From contig NZ_CP041348.1 of assembly GCF_009834365.1 (NCBI RefSeq), forward strand, positions 3,075,001 to 3,139,000: a stretch of DNA of 64,000 bases. The letters are read 5' to 3'. Below are positions 44,995-54,433 of the stretch, piece by piece; positions within the stretch are counted from its first letter, which is position 1; each line of letters starts with the position of its first letter. The notes beneath the pieces were generated by a model. That model saw only the letters and a list, made by a program, of their open reading frames with translations, had not been told where the DNA came from and made no database searches. The stretch is from Komagataeibacter xylinus. Lineage in GTDB: Bacteria > Pseudomonadota > Alphaproteobacteria > Acetobacterales > Acetobacteraceae. The translations under genes were made by a program, and so were the position numbers.

Positions 44995-45027
44995 CCAGAA
45001 CAGCCACGCCCGTCGTGGCTGTTCTGG
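44995..45027. terminator. Long perfect hairpin after the acyltransferase gene
   Basis: CCAGAACAGCCACG (44995-45008) and its exact complement (45014-45027) around a 5-base loop: 14 pairs, 43 bases past the stop. No T tract; probably a terminator or 3' stabiliser. Confidence 0.6.
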
Positions 45028-45130
45028 TATGGATCATATCGCATCTCGCTGTTCCGATGCAGGGAAGAGCGCATGAAAACATAAAATATTTCCTTTTTGA
45101 TAATTGTTTAACATATTGATTTATATAAGT

Positions 45131-45418
45131 TTACACTCCGGTTCTAATGGCACTTGATGCACATATCACGGTTACGTTACCGTTCTCTCCCTTGCGTGAG
45201 GGGGTGCGTCTATATATCAATGAATACAGATGATTCTCCGGCTTTCCACCGGGGCATATCCAGAACTGTCCGGTTTGCAGGAAAGGCATAGACTTATGCT
45301 TTACACGATCATGAGAATGAATTTCCGAATATCCGGCATTCTGGAACATCATAATAAGTAAAAACAAACAAAAACGAAAAATTTTTACTGTATTTTCTTC
45401 GCGCCGGGCTTCCTGCAT
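45131..45418 (-). CDS. Possible small secreted protein
   Basis: 95 residues from an ATG at 45418. After a basic start (QEARREENTVK) comes a strongly hydrophobic stretch, FCLFLLIMMFQNAGYS, which looks like a signal peptide, then a soluble part with two cysteines (WICPGGK and VICASS). The AT-rich composition matches the surrounding gap more than the coding DNA. No ribosome binding site or known family. It is head-to-head with the aldehyde dehydrogenase gene. Weak; it may be chance. Confidence 0.3.
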   Translation of the reverse strand: MQEARREENTVKIFRFCLFLLIMMFQNAGYSEIHSHDRVKHKSMPFLQTGQFWICPGGKPENHLYSLIYRRTPSRKGENGNVTVICASSAIRTGV

Positions 45419-45482
45419 TGCGCGTAATGCACTTTTGCGCCCCGGCTTGATGAATACACCATTACCCTGAAGGAAAATCACC

Positions 45483-46994
45483 GTGTCAGCAGACAGCATC
45501 ACGGCGGCCCCGCCGTTCAAGTCCCGTTATGGTAACTATATTGGTGGCAAATGGGTTGCCCCCGTCGATGGTCATTACCTGACCAACACCTCCCCCGTTG
45601 ATGGCCGCGTGCTGTGCGAAGTCCCCGCTTCCACCGCAGCCGACGTGGAGCTGGCACTCGATGCAGCCCACAAGGCAAAAAAAGCCTGGGGCGAGATGGC
45701 GCCTGCCGACCGCGCGCTGATCCTGCTCAAGGCAGCCGATGTCATGGAGAAGAACCTCGACCTGCTCGCCCGGGCCGAGACATGGGACAACGGCAAGCCC
45801 ATCCGTGAAACCCTGACCGCCGACATCCCGCTGGCAATCGACCATTTCCGCTACTTCGCTGGCTGCATCCGCGCCCAGGAAGGTACGCTGAGCGAGATCG
45901 ACGCGACCACCATCGCCTACCACTTCCATGAGCCGCTTGGCGTCGTGGCGCAGATCATTCCGTGGAACTTCCCGCTGCTCATGGGTTCGTGGAAGCTGGC
46001 ACCTGCGCTGGTTGCCGGTAACTGCGTGGTCATGAAGCCTGCCGAGAGCACGCCTGCTTCCATGCTGGTGCTGATGGAACTGATCGGTGACCTGTTCCCG
46101 CCCGGCACGCTGAACATTGTCAACGGCCTGGGCAAGGATGTAGGCGCGGCGCTTTCCAACAGCGACCGCATTGCCAAGATCGCCTTCACCGGTTCCACCC
46201 CCACCGGCAAGATGATCGCGCACGCTGCTGCCGAGCACCTGATCCCGGCAACGCTGGAGCTGGGCGGCAAGTCGCCGAACATCTTCTTCGCCGACATCAT
46301 GGACAAGGACGACGATTACCTCGACAAGGCGATCGAAGGCTTCACCATGTTTGCCCTCAACCAGGGCCAGATCTGCTCCTGCCCCAGCCGCGCGCTGGTG
46401 CATGAATCGATCTATGAGAAGTTCATGGAACTTGCCCTGCCCCGCATCAAGGCGATCCGCCAGGGCAACCCGCTTGATCCCAACACCATGATGGGCGCGC
46501 AGAACTCGCACGGCCATCAGGAAAAGATCCTGTCCTACATCGACATCGGCAAGGGTGAAGGCGCCCAGCTGCTGACCGGTGGCGGCCGCCCCGACCTTGG
46601 TGGCGACCTGAACAACGGGTGCTACGTGCAGCCGACCGTGTTCAAGGGCAACAACAAGATGCGCATCTTCCAGGAAGAGATCTTTGGCCCCGTTCTGGCC
46701 GTGACCACTTTCAAGACGGAAGAAGAAGCGCTGGCCATCGCCAACGACACCCCCTTCGGCCTCGGCTCGGGTGTGTGGAGCCGCGATGCCAACACATGCT
46801 ACCGCATGGGCCGCGGCCTTGAAGCCGGTCGCGTGTGGGTCAACTGCTACCACGTCTACCCGGCGCATGCCGCCTTTGGTGGCTACAAGAAGTCCGGCAT
46901 CGGGCGCGAGACCCACAAGATGGTGCTCGAGCACTACCAGCAGACCAAGAACATGCTGGTCAGCTACAGCGAAAAGAAGCGCGGCTTCTTTTGA
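45483..46994 (+). CDS. NAD(P)-dependent aldehyde dehydrogenase, AldB/ExaC-like
   Basis: 503 residues, GTG start 9 bases after GAAGGA. Family motifs: [23 protein letters not shown] (cofactor Asn), [20 protein letters not shown] (general-base Glu), [11 protein letters not shown] (catalytic Cys) and [10 protein letters not shown]. The SCPSR after the Cys and the C-terminal [16 protein letters not shown] place it with acetaldehyde dehydrogenases AldB/ExaC. It would turn acetaldehyde into acetate in the cytoplasm, beside the periplasmic quinoprotein route of acetic acid bacteria. Its NADH could feed the NDH-2 gene that follows on the same strand. Confidence 0.95.
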   Translation: MSADSITAAPPFKSRYGNYIGGKWVAPVDGHYLTNTSPVDGRVLCEVPASTAADVELALDAAHKAKKAWGEMAPADRALILLKAADVMEKNLDLLARAETWDNGKPIRETLTADIPLAIDHFRYFAGCIRAQEGTLSEIDATTIAYHFHEPLGVVAQIIPWNFPLLMGSWKLAPALVAGNCVVMKPAESTPASMLVLMELIGDLFPPGTLNIVNGLGKDVGAALSNSDRIAKIAFTGSTPTGKMIAHAAAEHLIPATLELGGKSPNIFFADIMDKDDDYLDKAIEGFTMFALNQGQICSCPSRALVHESIYEKFMELALPRIKAIRQGNPLDPNTMMGAQNSHGHQEKILSYIDIGKGEGAQLLTGGGRPDLGGDLNNGCYVQPTVFKGNNKMRIFQEEIFGPVLAVTTFKTEEEALAIANDTPFGLGSGVWSRDANTCYRMGRGLEAGRVWVNCYHVYPAHAAFGGYKKSGIGRETHKMVLEHYQQTKNMLVSYSEKKRGFF

Positions 46995-47001
46995 TCCGCT
47001 G

Positions 47002-47020
47002 AGGGGGTGAAAAACCCCCT
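47002..47020 (+). terminator. Hairpin after the aldehyde dehydrogenase gene
   Basis: AGGGGGT (47002-47008), loop GAAAA, ACCCCCT (47014-47020), 7 bases past the stop. No T tract, so a partial terminator or processing signal. Confidence 0.45.
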
Positions 47021-47199
47021 GGCCCCCAGGGCAGGGCGCGGCGGTCGGGCTGGTTTACCGGGCCGGCCGCCGTGTTCCATTGTCCGGGCCATTCGCGTCG
47101 GGCCCGCGGCAGGACAGTTTTCGATATTTCAGGATATGCGACAGGGTTTTTCCCACGGGACCGGGACACTGTGCGGCAGAAGTAAAAAAGAGGCATAGG

Positions 47200-48480
47200 A
47201 TGGCACAAAAGTTTCGGGTCGTAATCGTAGGCGGTGGCGTGGCCGGTCTGGCGCTGGCAACCCGGCTGGGTGACAGTATCGGCAAATCGGGCCGCGCGGA
47301 AATTACGCTGGTCGATAAAAGCTTCGCGCATGTGTGGAAGCCCATGCTGCACTGCTTTGCCGCTGGCACCGCCGCCAACGAGAATGACCGCATCAGCTTC
47401 CTGTCGCAGGCAAGCCGCCATCATTTTGAATTCTGGCCCGGTGAGATCGCGGGCATGGACCGCAAGGCCAAGACCATTACGCTTGCCCCGGTTGTCGAGC
47501 CCACGGGCGAGGTGATCCTTGATGAACGCAAGCTGGAATATGACGCGCTGGTGCTGTCGATCGGCAGCCGCGCCAATGATTTCGGCACCCCCGGCGTTGC
47601 CGAGCACTGCCTGTTCATTGACAACCTGGTCGATGCCAACGGCTTTAACGACCGCTTCCGCATGGAACTGCTCAAGGCGTTCGGCAACAACGAGCAGCTT
47701 GACATTGCCATTGTAGGCGGTGGCGCCACCGGCACGCAGCTTGCCGCCGAACTGCACAAGGCGCTTGACCTCGCCTCGCTCTACAGCTTTGGCAAGAAGC
47801 CGCCCAAGCTGAACATTACCCTGCTTGAGGCAGGCCCCCGCATCCTGCCCGCCTTCCCCGAGGCGGTATCGGCTGCGGCCCAGAAGGAGCTTGAGGCGAT
47901 TGGCGTCAAGGTCCAGACCTCGGCCATGGTCAGTGGTGCTGATGAAAAGGGCTTCATGCTCAAGGATGGCACCCGCATTCCCGCCACCCTGCGCGTCTGG
48001 GCCGCGGGCGTGAAGGCCCCGGACGTGACGCGCAAGTTTGGTGAACTCAAGCTGTCGCGCTCGGGCCAGCTTGAAGTGCGGCCTACGCTTCAGCTGGTGG
48101 AAGATGACAGCATCTTCGCCATGGGTGACTGCGCCTTCATTGCCGAAAAGCCCGTGGCCCCCACAGCCCAGGCCGCCCGCCAGCAGGCACACCACCTTGC
48201 GCGTTACATGCCTGCCTGGATTGGCGGCAAGGCGCTGCCGCCGTTTGCCTTCCACAACAAGGGCGCGGTTGTTGCGCTCGGCGATTATAACGGCTGGGGC
48301 ACCTTCCCCGGTGGGCGCGTGTTTGGCGGTGGCTGGCTGCGTGGCATTACCGCGCGCATGGTGCATCTCATGCTGTATCGCCAGCATCAGTTTGAACTCT
48401 ACGGCGTGTTCCGCGGCACCATGTCGTGCCTGGCAGACTGGCTGGACGTGTTCGTGCGCCCCTCCGTGCGGCTTGACTGA
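47200..48480 (+). CDS. ndh: Type II NADH:quinone oxidoreductase (NDH-2), copy 1
   Basis: 426 residues from the ATG at 47200. FAD fold VVIVGGGVAGLALATRLG (GxGxxG near the N-terminus), NAD fold IAIVGGGATGTQLAAELHKAL, and FAMGDCAFIAEKPVAPTAQAARQQAHH (FAD motif with quinone-site AQxAxQ). It oxidises NADH at the inner membrane without pumping protons; acetic acid bacteria rely on it for fast redox turnover. The C-terminal amphipathic LYGVFRGTMSCLADWLDVF would anchor it. A close paralogue lies at 57452-58738. The longer upstream frame has no FAD-fold content, so it is not used. Confidence 0.96.
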   Translation: MAQKFRVVIVGGGVAGLALATRLGDSIGKSGRAEITLVDKSFAHVWKPMLHCFAAGTAANENDRISFLSQASRHHFEFWPGEIAGMDRKAKTITLAPVVEPTGEVILDERKLEYDALVLSIGSRANDFGTPGVAEHCLFIDNLVDANGFNDRFRMELLKAFGNNEQLDIAIVGGGATGTQLAAELHKALDLASLYSFGKKPPKLNITLLEAGPRILPAFPEAVSAAAQKELEAIGVKVQTSAMVSGADEKGFMLKDGTRIPATLRVWAAGVKAPDVTRKFGELKLSRSGQLEVRPTLQLVEDDSIFAMGDCAFIAEKPVAPTAQAARQQAHHLARYMPAWIGGKALPPFAFHNKGAVVALGDYNGWGTFPGGRVFGGGWLRGITARMVHLMLYRQHQFELYGVFRGTMSCLADWLDVFVRPSVRLD

Positions 48481-48488
48481 ATCATACA

Positions 48489-48570
48489 GGTTTCAGGGAA
48501 TACCGTCTTTTTTCAAAAAGGTGGCATTCCCCGAAGCTGTTTTGAAAACAGCTTTACCGAAAACGTTCTT
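48489..48570. repeat. Dispersed palindromic repeat, copy D (two hairpins)
   Basis: First hairpin: GGGAATACCGTCTTTTTT with AAAAAGGTGGCATTCCC. Second: AAGCTGTTTT (48534-48543) and AAAACAGCTT, followed by TACCGAAAACGTTCTT. It is the fullest copy in the window and sits between converging ndh and tetR-type genes, where it may also stop both transcripts. Confidence 0.65.
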
Positions 48571-48618
48571 GATGATTACTGAACCAGCAGGGCGGGCGCC
48601 ATCAGGCCCCGCCCTTTT

Positions 48619-49254
48619 TTATGGTTCAGCCGGAGCGGGTGCGACCCATAACGAGGATTGCAGCGCGTAGGTGTTCTGTAGCAGTGGCACCAGCGCCGGT
48701 CGGCCCTTGAGCCGGATCCACTCATCAAGTGCCGTGCGAAAAATGGCAATGCCGCAGCGTGCCATGAGGCGGGCAGCGGTCTTGCGGTTCTTGCGCTCGG
48801 TAATGCGTTTGGCCAGCCCATCGGCCAGGCAGTCTTCCCACTTGCCGTATTTCTGCAGGCTCACGGTCTGGAGCGAGGGGGTTTTTTCAATCAGGAACAC
48901 GAAGGCATAGGTGTCCTGCCGGTTGGCCGCGATACGCGGCACGAGCGAGGTGAAGGCGTGCATCATCGCATCGGCGGGGTGCATGTCGGCCGGGCAGGCC
49001 GCGAGTGCCTCGGTCAGGGTCTGGGTCATGCCACGCGTCCAGGCCAGCACGATGTCGCCCTTGGTCTCGAACATGCGGAACAGGGTGCGGCGCGAGACTT
49101 CAGCCGCATCGGCAATCTCGTCCACCGTTGTCTCGTCATATCCCTTGGCGGAGAACAGCCGCATTGCCTCGGCAATCAGCGTATTGCGCGCACGCGCCTG
49201 CTTGCGTTCGCGCAGGCCGGGCTTTGGCTGATCGTCAGGGGCGTCGGGCTTCAT
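48619..49254 (-). CDS. TetR-family transcriptional regulator
   Basis: 211 residues. The N-terminal helix-turn-helix domain (about 15-62) reads NTLIAEAMRLFSAKGYDETTVDEIADAAEVSRRTLFRMFETKGDIV-type, standard TetR. The C-terminal ligand domain has no named match, though WEDCLADGLAKRITERKNR and the pattern of the MftR/AcrR_C-like group are close. The ligand and targets are unknown. It converges on ndh copy 1 across repeat copy D and is divergent from no close gene; an operator of its own was not found. Confidence 0.92.
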   Translation of the reverse strand: MKPDAPDDQPKPGLRERKQARARNTLIAEAMRLFSAKGYDETTVDEIADAAEVSRRTLFRMFETKGDIVLAWTRGMTQTLTEALAACPADMHPADAMMHAFTSLVPRIAANRQDTYAFVFLIEKTPSLQTVSLQKYGKWEDCLADGLAKRITERKNRKTAARLMARCGIAIFRTALDEWIRLKGRPALVPLLQNTYALQSSLWVAPAPAEP

Positions 49255-49336
49255 GCAATCTCCTTGTGGGCATTCCCATCATGCCGCAGGGTATTACGCA
49301 TATTCAAGATGCGAGGAAGGGCAAAACGGTTTCCGG

Positions 49337-50011
49337 TTACGCCACAAGGAACTGGCGATGATAGGCATGCATGTCATCAAACAGGCAGAATTCCGGCGGC
49401 CCAAGATCGATTTCGGGCAGGCGCGCGGCCATCCGCCCCTGAAACTGCACCATCACATCCGCATAGTCACGGGCTTCACGCGCACTAAAACCCTGGATCC
49501 TGTAGCCGATGGTGGTGTGAAAAACATACCGGTCCAGCCAGGAATCATGCATGCCCAGATGGGCGGCAAGACCGTGGCGGAAGCGGCGCAGCGCAGTGGC
49601 GCCCTCCCGGTCCAATGCCTCAAGCCGTATGCGGCAGCCCTGCCTGTCGCGCAGCGGATCGGGGCGCGCGGGGCGCATGCGCAGGGGATGGGGCAGCCTG
49701 CCGGTAAAGGTTCGGAGCCTTTCTCCCACCCACGCGTCGCATTGCGGCATGGGGGTATCGCAGGCCAGGTCGCGCGGCCATGTGCGTTTGCCCCGGCGGG
49801 TATTGTTCAGCCCGTCAAAAACCGTCATGTGATAGCTGGAAGGCGGCAGGAGCGCGATTTTGGCGGCAAAATCGAACTGGCTCATCTGGCTGTGCAGATC
49901 AAGCATGGCGTGGAAAAACGCGCCGTCATGGGGCAGGTGGCAGATAACCGTATTGCCGGGAAAGTATCGGGGCCTGCCATCGGGATGGAATTTATTCTGA
50001 TTGAACCGCAC
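49337..50011 (-). CDS. 2H-phosphoesterase-like protein (DUF1868)
   Basis: 224 residues. Two HxT motifs about 110 residues apart, SYHMTVFDG and VFHTTIGYR, define the 2H phosphoesterase fold shared with RNA ligase/cyclic phosphodiesterases. The GRPRYFPGNTVICHLP start and FFHAMLDLHSQM fit the DUF1868 branch. It may act on cyclic phosphates of RNA or nucleotides; the real substrate is unknown. It lies 82 bases downstream of nothing on its strand except the tetR-type gene start region, so it appears to be single. Confidence 0.8.
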   Translation of the reverse strand: MRFNQNKFHPDGRPRYFPGNTVICHLPHDGAFFHAMLDLHSQMSQFDFAAKIALLPPSSYHMTVFDGLNNTRRGKRTWPRDLACDTPMPQCDAWVGERLRTFTGRLPHPLRMRPARPDPLRDRQGCRIRLEALDREGATALRRFRHGLAAHLGMHDSWLDRYVFHTTIGYRIQGFSAREARDYADVMVQFQGRMAARLPEIDLGPPEFCLFDDMHAYHRQFLVA

Positions 50012-50246
50012 TGTTTTCTTCTCCTCCGGCTGGGCGCCATCCTTTCCCCGCCCCAGATCTGGGTTTTTACCGGCATTTTGCCGGGCAACCGCATGCTTTT
50101 ACCGCAGGGGCAGGCATGCCCCGCACCGGACAGGCCAGCCTTTATTGCCGCCCGCCGCTTTACAGCGCCGTGATGGGCTGGGAATATGAACCTGACAGGG
50201 CAAATACCGCAACAGCCCCGCAGCCCCATGAAGGACTGATCTCGAC

Positions 50247-51428
50247 ATGACCCTGCCTGCCCGAATCCTTGGCACGCTCGTAGCCAGCGTGTGTCTGGCC
50301 GCCCCTGCCCTGCATGCCCGCGCGGCTGAAACCCCTGCCCGCCCCGGCACGCCTGTGGGCACGACCCTGCTGGCCCCGGCCCTGAGCCTGCCCGATGCGG
50401 GCCGCGCCGTGCGCCTGACCTATCTTTCAACCGATGGCGTAACCGGAAAGGGCACGGTGCCCGTTACGGCGGAAGTCATCCTGCCGCCGGGCAGGCCGCC
50501 AGCGGGCGGATGGCCCATCGTGGCCTGGGCACATGGCACCGTGGGCATCGGGCAGGCCTGCACGCCCTCGCTCCATCCCTATAGTGCGCGCAACAGCACA
50601 TACCTGGCCGCGTGGATGAAGCGGGGCTTTGCCATCGTTGCCACCGATTATCAGGGGCTGGGCACGCCGGGGGTGCATCCTTACCTCAATACGCGCGTCG
50701 AGGCCTATAACGTGCTCGATGGCGTGCGCGCCGCTGTCAGCGCCGTGCCGGGGCTGAGCAACACGGTCATGATCGTGGGCCAATCGCAGGGTGGCGGGGC
50801 AGCCTTTGCTGCGGCGGCCTTTGCTGCCACCTATGCGCCGGATGTAAATATCCGTGGCACGGTGGCAACTGGCGTGCCCTACTTCACGCCCGAACTCGGC
50901 GCGCAACTGACCGCTGCCGCCCAGGCGGCAGGGCCCGTGAAGTATGACCCGCTTGTTGTCTACATGCTCTATCTCGGTGCCTCGCTGGCCGCGCGTGACC
51001 CTGCCTTCCACCCTGAAGAGGCCTTCACCCCCCGCGCCATGGCTGCCTATCATGCCGCATCAACCACCTGCGTGGGCGATATGGAGCAGAAGATCAGGGA
51101 CGAAGGACTGACCGTGCCCAACGCCCTGCAACCGGGCTTCCCCAAGGCGCTGGCCCCGGCCTTTGCGGCCATGGCGTACCCTACCCTGAAGCTGGCCCAG
51201 CCGCTGTTCGTGGGCACGGGCACCGATGACCATGACGTGCCGCCCATGCTGCAGCTTTCACTGGTCAGGGCGGCCTGTGCCGCAGGCAGCACGGTTCAGG
51301 CACATCTGTACAAGGGGCTGGATCATTCACAGACCGTGAACGCCTCGCTGCCGGATTCCGCTGCCTTTACGCAGGCTGTCATGGCGGGCCAGCCGGTTAC
51401 GCCCCAATGCGCGCCGGTGCCGCAGTAA
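50247..51428 (+). CDS. Secreted lipase/esterase, alpha/beta hydrolase
   Basis: 393 residues with a Sec signal peptide (cleavage about residue 27, ALHARAAE). Nucleophile elbow MIVGQSQGGGAA (Ser), then acidic residue in GTGTDDHDVPP and His in YKGLDHSQTV complete the triad in order. PIVAWAHGTVGIGQACTPS and ATDYQGLGTPGVHPYL match the secretory lipase (LIP-type) family. It would hydrolyse esters in the periplasm or outside. It converges on a second hydrolase gene with an 8-base gap. The ATG at 50247 directly follows a CTCGAC with a weak ribosome site. Confidence 0.88.
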   Translation: MTLPARILGTLVASVCLAAPALHARAAETPARPGTPVGTTLLAPALSLPDAGRAVRLTYLSTDGVTGKGTVPVTAEVILPPGRPPAGGWPIVAWAHGTVGIGQACTPSLHPYSARNSTYLAAWMKRGFAIVATDYQGLGTPGVHPYLNTRVEAYNVLDGVRAAVSAVPGLSNTVMIVGQSQGGGAAFAAAAFAATYAPDVNIRGTVATGVPYFTPELGAQLTAAAQAAGPVKYDPLVVYMLYLGASLAARDPAFHPEEAFTPRAMAAYHAASTTCVGDMEQKIRDEGLTVPNALQPGFPKALAPAFAAMAYPTLKLAQPLFVGTGTDDHDVPPMLQLSLVRAACAAGSTVQAHLYKGLDHSQTVNASLPDSAAFTQAVMAGQPVTPQCAPVPQ

Positions 51429-51436
51429 GGCTGGCC

Positions 51437-52267
51437 TTACCCTGTCACGCTCAGGAATTCCTCGACCACACGCAGGAATTCCCATGGCTGCTCGGCATGC
51501 AGCCAGTGCCCGGCCCCCTTCAGCCGCACCAGCCGGTAATGGGGAAAAAGCTGGCGCATGAGCGGGTAATCACGGGGCTGGACATAGGGTGAAGCACCCC
51601 CCGCCACAAACAGCACCGGGCCACCATACTGCGTGCCCGGTGGCAGGGCGGGCCAGCCCACCACCTGTGTCATGCCCGCCACGATCTGCTTCAGCCCGAT
51701 CTGCCAGTGCGGGCTGGTGCCGAGCACGATGTTCTGCTTCATCATGTCGCGCACGGGCTTTTCGGCAATGGCGGGGGCAAGCCAGGCATCGGCCTCACTT
51801 AAGGTAAGCGTGGGCGGAAAATGCAGTCCGGCCAGCGCCTGGGCAATTGCACCGGAATGCGCATGGCCGCCCGGCGCTGGCGCAATATCGGCCACAAGCA
51901 GGGCATGCACGCAGGCGGGCGCCTGCAAGGCCAGCATCATCGCCACCTTGCCCCCCATGGAATGCCCGATCACCGTTGCGGGCAGCGCGTCATGCGCGGC
52001 CAGCGTTTCATGCACGTCGGCGGCCATGGTGGGGTAATCCATCGGGCCATGCGGGCTGCTGCCGTGATTGCGCAGGTCAAGGGCAAGGATACGACGGGTT
52101 GTAGCAAGGCGGCGCTGAAAAAACCCGAAATTGCGCGCCCGCCCAAACAACCCATGCAGAAAGACGACCGGCGGCAGGGTGTTATTGCCGTCCTCCGGGC
52201 CGCGTTCAATCACATCAAGCAGCACTCTGTCCTGCTCCCTTTTTTCATGCATCAGGGCTACGAGCAT
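51437..52267 (-). CDS. Alpha/beta-fold esterase, YbfF-like
   Basis: 276 residues as the longest frame. VVFLHGLFGRARNF (oxyanion hole), LDLRNHGSSPHG, VIGHSMGGKVAMM (nucleophile Ser), and a late GAGHWLHAEQP (His) are the YbfF/lysophospholipase pattern. Cytoplasmic esterase or thioesterase of unknown substrate. The start is uncertain: a GTG at 52225 behind AGGGAG would give VLLDVIERGPEDG, which is how relatives begin, and the ATG at 52267 lacks a ribosome binding site. Confidence 0.9.
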   Translation of the reverse strand: MLVALMHEKREQDRVLLDVIERGPEDGNNTLPPVVFLHGLFGRARNFGFFQRRLATTRRILALDLRNHGSSPHGPMDYPTMAADVHETLAAHDALPATVIGHSMGGKVAMMLALQAPACVHALLVADIAPAPGGHAHSGAIAQALAGLHFPPTLTLSEADAWLAPAIAEKPVRDMMKQNIVLGTSPHWQIGLKQIVAGMTQVVGWPALPPGTQYGGPVLFVAGGASPYVQPRDYPLMRQLFPHYRLVRLKGAGHWLHAEQPWEFLRVVEEFLSVTG

Positions 52268-52432
52268 AGCGTGCGGGCAAAAACCGCGTGCTCATAATTC
52301 CGTGCCCCACCGCCCCGCCCTGCCGTGGGCCGCCCTTGAAAACCCTAATGCCCGGACCGACATGTAAACTGTTACGCCCGACGAAGAGGATCGGAGCGAT
52401 GTTCTTAATAAAAAACAGGACTGGAACAGACC

Positions 52433-52684
52433 ATGAGCGCTGCTGAAACCCTCCGCAAACTCAGCCCCGAAGATGTGCAGGAAATTGCCAAGCACCTTGA
52501 GGGCACGCTGCACCAGCACAAGGCCGATCTGCACAAGCAGATTGCCGAACATCTTGCCAGCCTGAAGGGCGAGGTTACGCTGCATGAGAACAAGATCCCG
52601 ACCTCATGCAAGGTTTACGGGATGATGTTCCTGCTTGCCGCCTCGCTCGCCAGCTTCATCTTTGGCCGCAAATCGGCTGAATAA
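52433..52684 (+). CDS. Small helical protein with C-terminal membrane anchor
   Basis: 83 residues. A charged helical part (KLSPEDVQEIAKHLEGTLHQHKADLHKQIAEHL, likely coiled coil) is followed by a single membrane span (VYGMMFLLAASLASFIFGRK) near the C-terminus, so it is probably a tail-anchored inner membrane protein. No family recognised. Base composition and codon use look like real coding DNA here, and the ATG follows GGAACAG. It sits between two unrelated genes. Confidence 0.65.
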   Translation: MSAAETLRKLSPEDVQEIAKHLEGTLHQHKADLHKQIAEHLASLKGEVTLHENKIPTSCKVYGMMFLLAASLASFIFGRKSAE

Positions 52685-52723
52685 GCCCTGAGGGCACGGG
52701 CGGCCCGGCGCGGCTGCCCGTAT

Positions 52724-54433
52724 TCAGAAGCGGAAGACGAAATTCGACTGGTAATAGGTACCGCTCGATCCACCCGCCTCATTAAGCGCGCGTGATGTCA
52801 TGAACCGCGAGACATACTGCGTCCATGACAGATGGGTATTGATCTGCCACGCTACCGACACCTGCGGTGCCATGCCCACGAACCGCCCCCGGAAATTGCC
52901 CGCGAATTTGTAGTAGCCCGATGATTTGTAAACCGGGTCATTTACGCTGTCGCGCCAGAACAGCGGGTATTTGAACTGGATGCTGACGGACTTGAACGGC
53001 GTTATGCGCACCAGTGGCGCAAAGCTGATCAGGTTCGAACCTGTCATGTAGGTTGTGGTATCGAGGTAGTTGGTCTGTGGATTGAAGGGCGAGAGATAGG
53101 TGCCCACCGTGCCCTGATTTTTCGACGCATTGCCGCCGGAATATACATCCGTCTGGATCCCGGCAAAGGTATGCAGCGACTGCTCGGGCAGCCGATAGCC
53201 CACCGTGCTGTTGATGGCATAGGCGCTGACCCCGCGCGGGGCGTTGTTGCTGGCGTTACGGAACACGCCGCCCTGCCATATGCCACCCACCGAGAATTCG
53301 ATCGGGCCTGCAATACCATGCCAGCGCATACCGAAATTGTTGCGGGTATCCGATCCGTTGACCGCCCCCTTCGGCCCCACGATGGCTCCTGCTGAACCAT
53401 TGAGCTTGTAGCCAATATAGAACGCATCGACGAAGGAATACCCCTTCTGCCCCATGAAGGTGAAATCCGGCGGCGCCCATGTGGCGTTAAAGCCGTACAG
53501 GCGGCTGGCATAGTTCTCCACATCATGGAACATGCGCCGGTCACTATCGTCGGTCTGCACAAAATCCCATGCATCGATGCGGATGCGCTGCCATACCATA
53601 TAGGCGCGGAACCCATCCCATGACAGCGGCACGTTAGGCGTCTCGCGTGCATAAAGCATGTACGATGGCGCATCGAGAAACTGCTGACGGCCGAACATGA
53701 AGCCGCTTTTGGCCCCCAGCATGTTCCACCGCACCTCAACAAAAGCCTGCTGGGCATCAAGCCGCTTGCGATAGGTCGAGCCATAGCCATAACCGCCCCA
53801 TCCGCCCGCATCGGCATTGACCAACTGACCAAAAAAACGCAGGTGCTCGCCAATATGCAGGTCCGCGCCATACAGGTTGCGCACGCCAAAACGGCCGGAA
53901 TCATTGGGTTTCTGCGTGCCCAGGCCAGGACGCGTTTCAAACCAGTTGCGCAGCCGCGTCTCGCCCGAGAAGCTGATCCACACATTGCCGCTGCGGGTGA
54001 GTGGAATGTATTTCAGCGCATCGAACAGGTCGTCATGCTTTTTGGGGTCGCGCAGGTTGCTCCAGTCCTCGGCCCAGGGGGTTACGCCATACCGCCCCAC
54101 CGGCCCGAAGCCTGCGGCCTCGCCATTGCCACGGTTGAACACGCCCCAGTCATACTGATGGCCGCTGCGGCGGTTTTCCTGCCCGCCAATGCGGATGGGC
54201 TGGCCCACCGGGTTGGCATGTGGAAACGTGAGGATCGGCGGGCGCTGGGTCATGTGCACCACCATGCGTTCCGGCTGCCCCGGCGCGGTACTGTCTGCCG
54301 GTACGACCGGATCAGGCGCAGCCTGGGCCGCATGCGCTGCCAGCATGGACACGCACAGGGCGCCTCCGCGCATGTAGCGATACCCCAGTTGTGTTGCTGA
54401 TCGGAGGGGGAACATCATGTTCATGCACCACAT
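52724..54433 (-). CDS. Outer-membrane porin, alginate-export (AlgE) family
   Basis: 569 residues. A signal peptide ends near AAHAAQAAP (start could also be one of several in-frame ATGs, 54424 or 54373). The mature part alternates aromatic and small residues as in a beta barrel, and has the family stretches GNVWISFSGETRLRNWFE, GEHLRFFGQLVNADAGG and FMFGRQQFLDAPS. It ends in FVFRF, a typical outer-membrane C-terminus. Members are passive channels, for alginate in Pseudomonas; the solute here is unknown. It is a single gene with an AT-rich upstream region. Confidence 0.88.
   Translation of the reverse strand: MWCMNMMFPLRSATQLGYRYMRGGALCVSMLAAHAAQAAPDPVVPADSTAPGQPERMVVHMTQRPPILTFPHANPVGQPIRIGGQENRRSGHQYDWGVFNRGNGEAAGFGPVGRYGVTPWAEDWSNLRDPKKHDDLFDALKYIPLTRSGNVWISFSGETRLRNWFETRPGLGTQKPNDSGRFGVRNLYGADLHIGEHLRFFGQLVNADAGGWGGYGYGSTYRKRLDAQQAFVEVRWNMLGAKSGFMFGRQQFLDAPSYMLYARETPNVPLSWDGFRAYMVWQRIRIDAWDFVQTDDSDRRMFHDVENYASRLYGFNATWAPPDFTFMGQKGYSFVDAFYIGYKLNGSAGAIVGPKGAVNGSDTRNNFGMRWHGIAGPIEFSVGGIWQGGVFRNASNNAPRGVSAYAINSTVGYRLPEQSLHTFAGIQTDVYSGGNASKNQGTVGTYLSPFNPQTNYLDTTTYMTGSNLISFAPLVRITPFKSVSIQFKYPLFWRDSVNDPVYKSSGYYKFAGNFRGRFVGMAPQVSVAWQINTHLSWTQYVSRFMTSRALNEAGGSSGTYYQSNFVFRF

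Noticed and set aside
45486-46934. 482-codon frame on the minus strand
   Set aside because: Exact antisense shadow of the aldehyde dehydrogenase gene with no recognisable motif.
46960-48387. 475-codon frame on the minus strand
   Set aside because: Antisense shadow of ndh copy 1; low-complexity composition.
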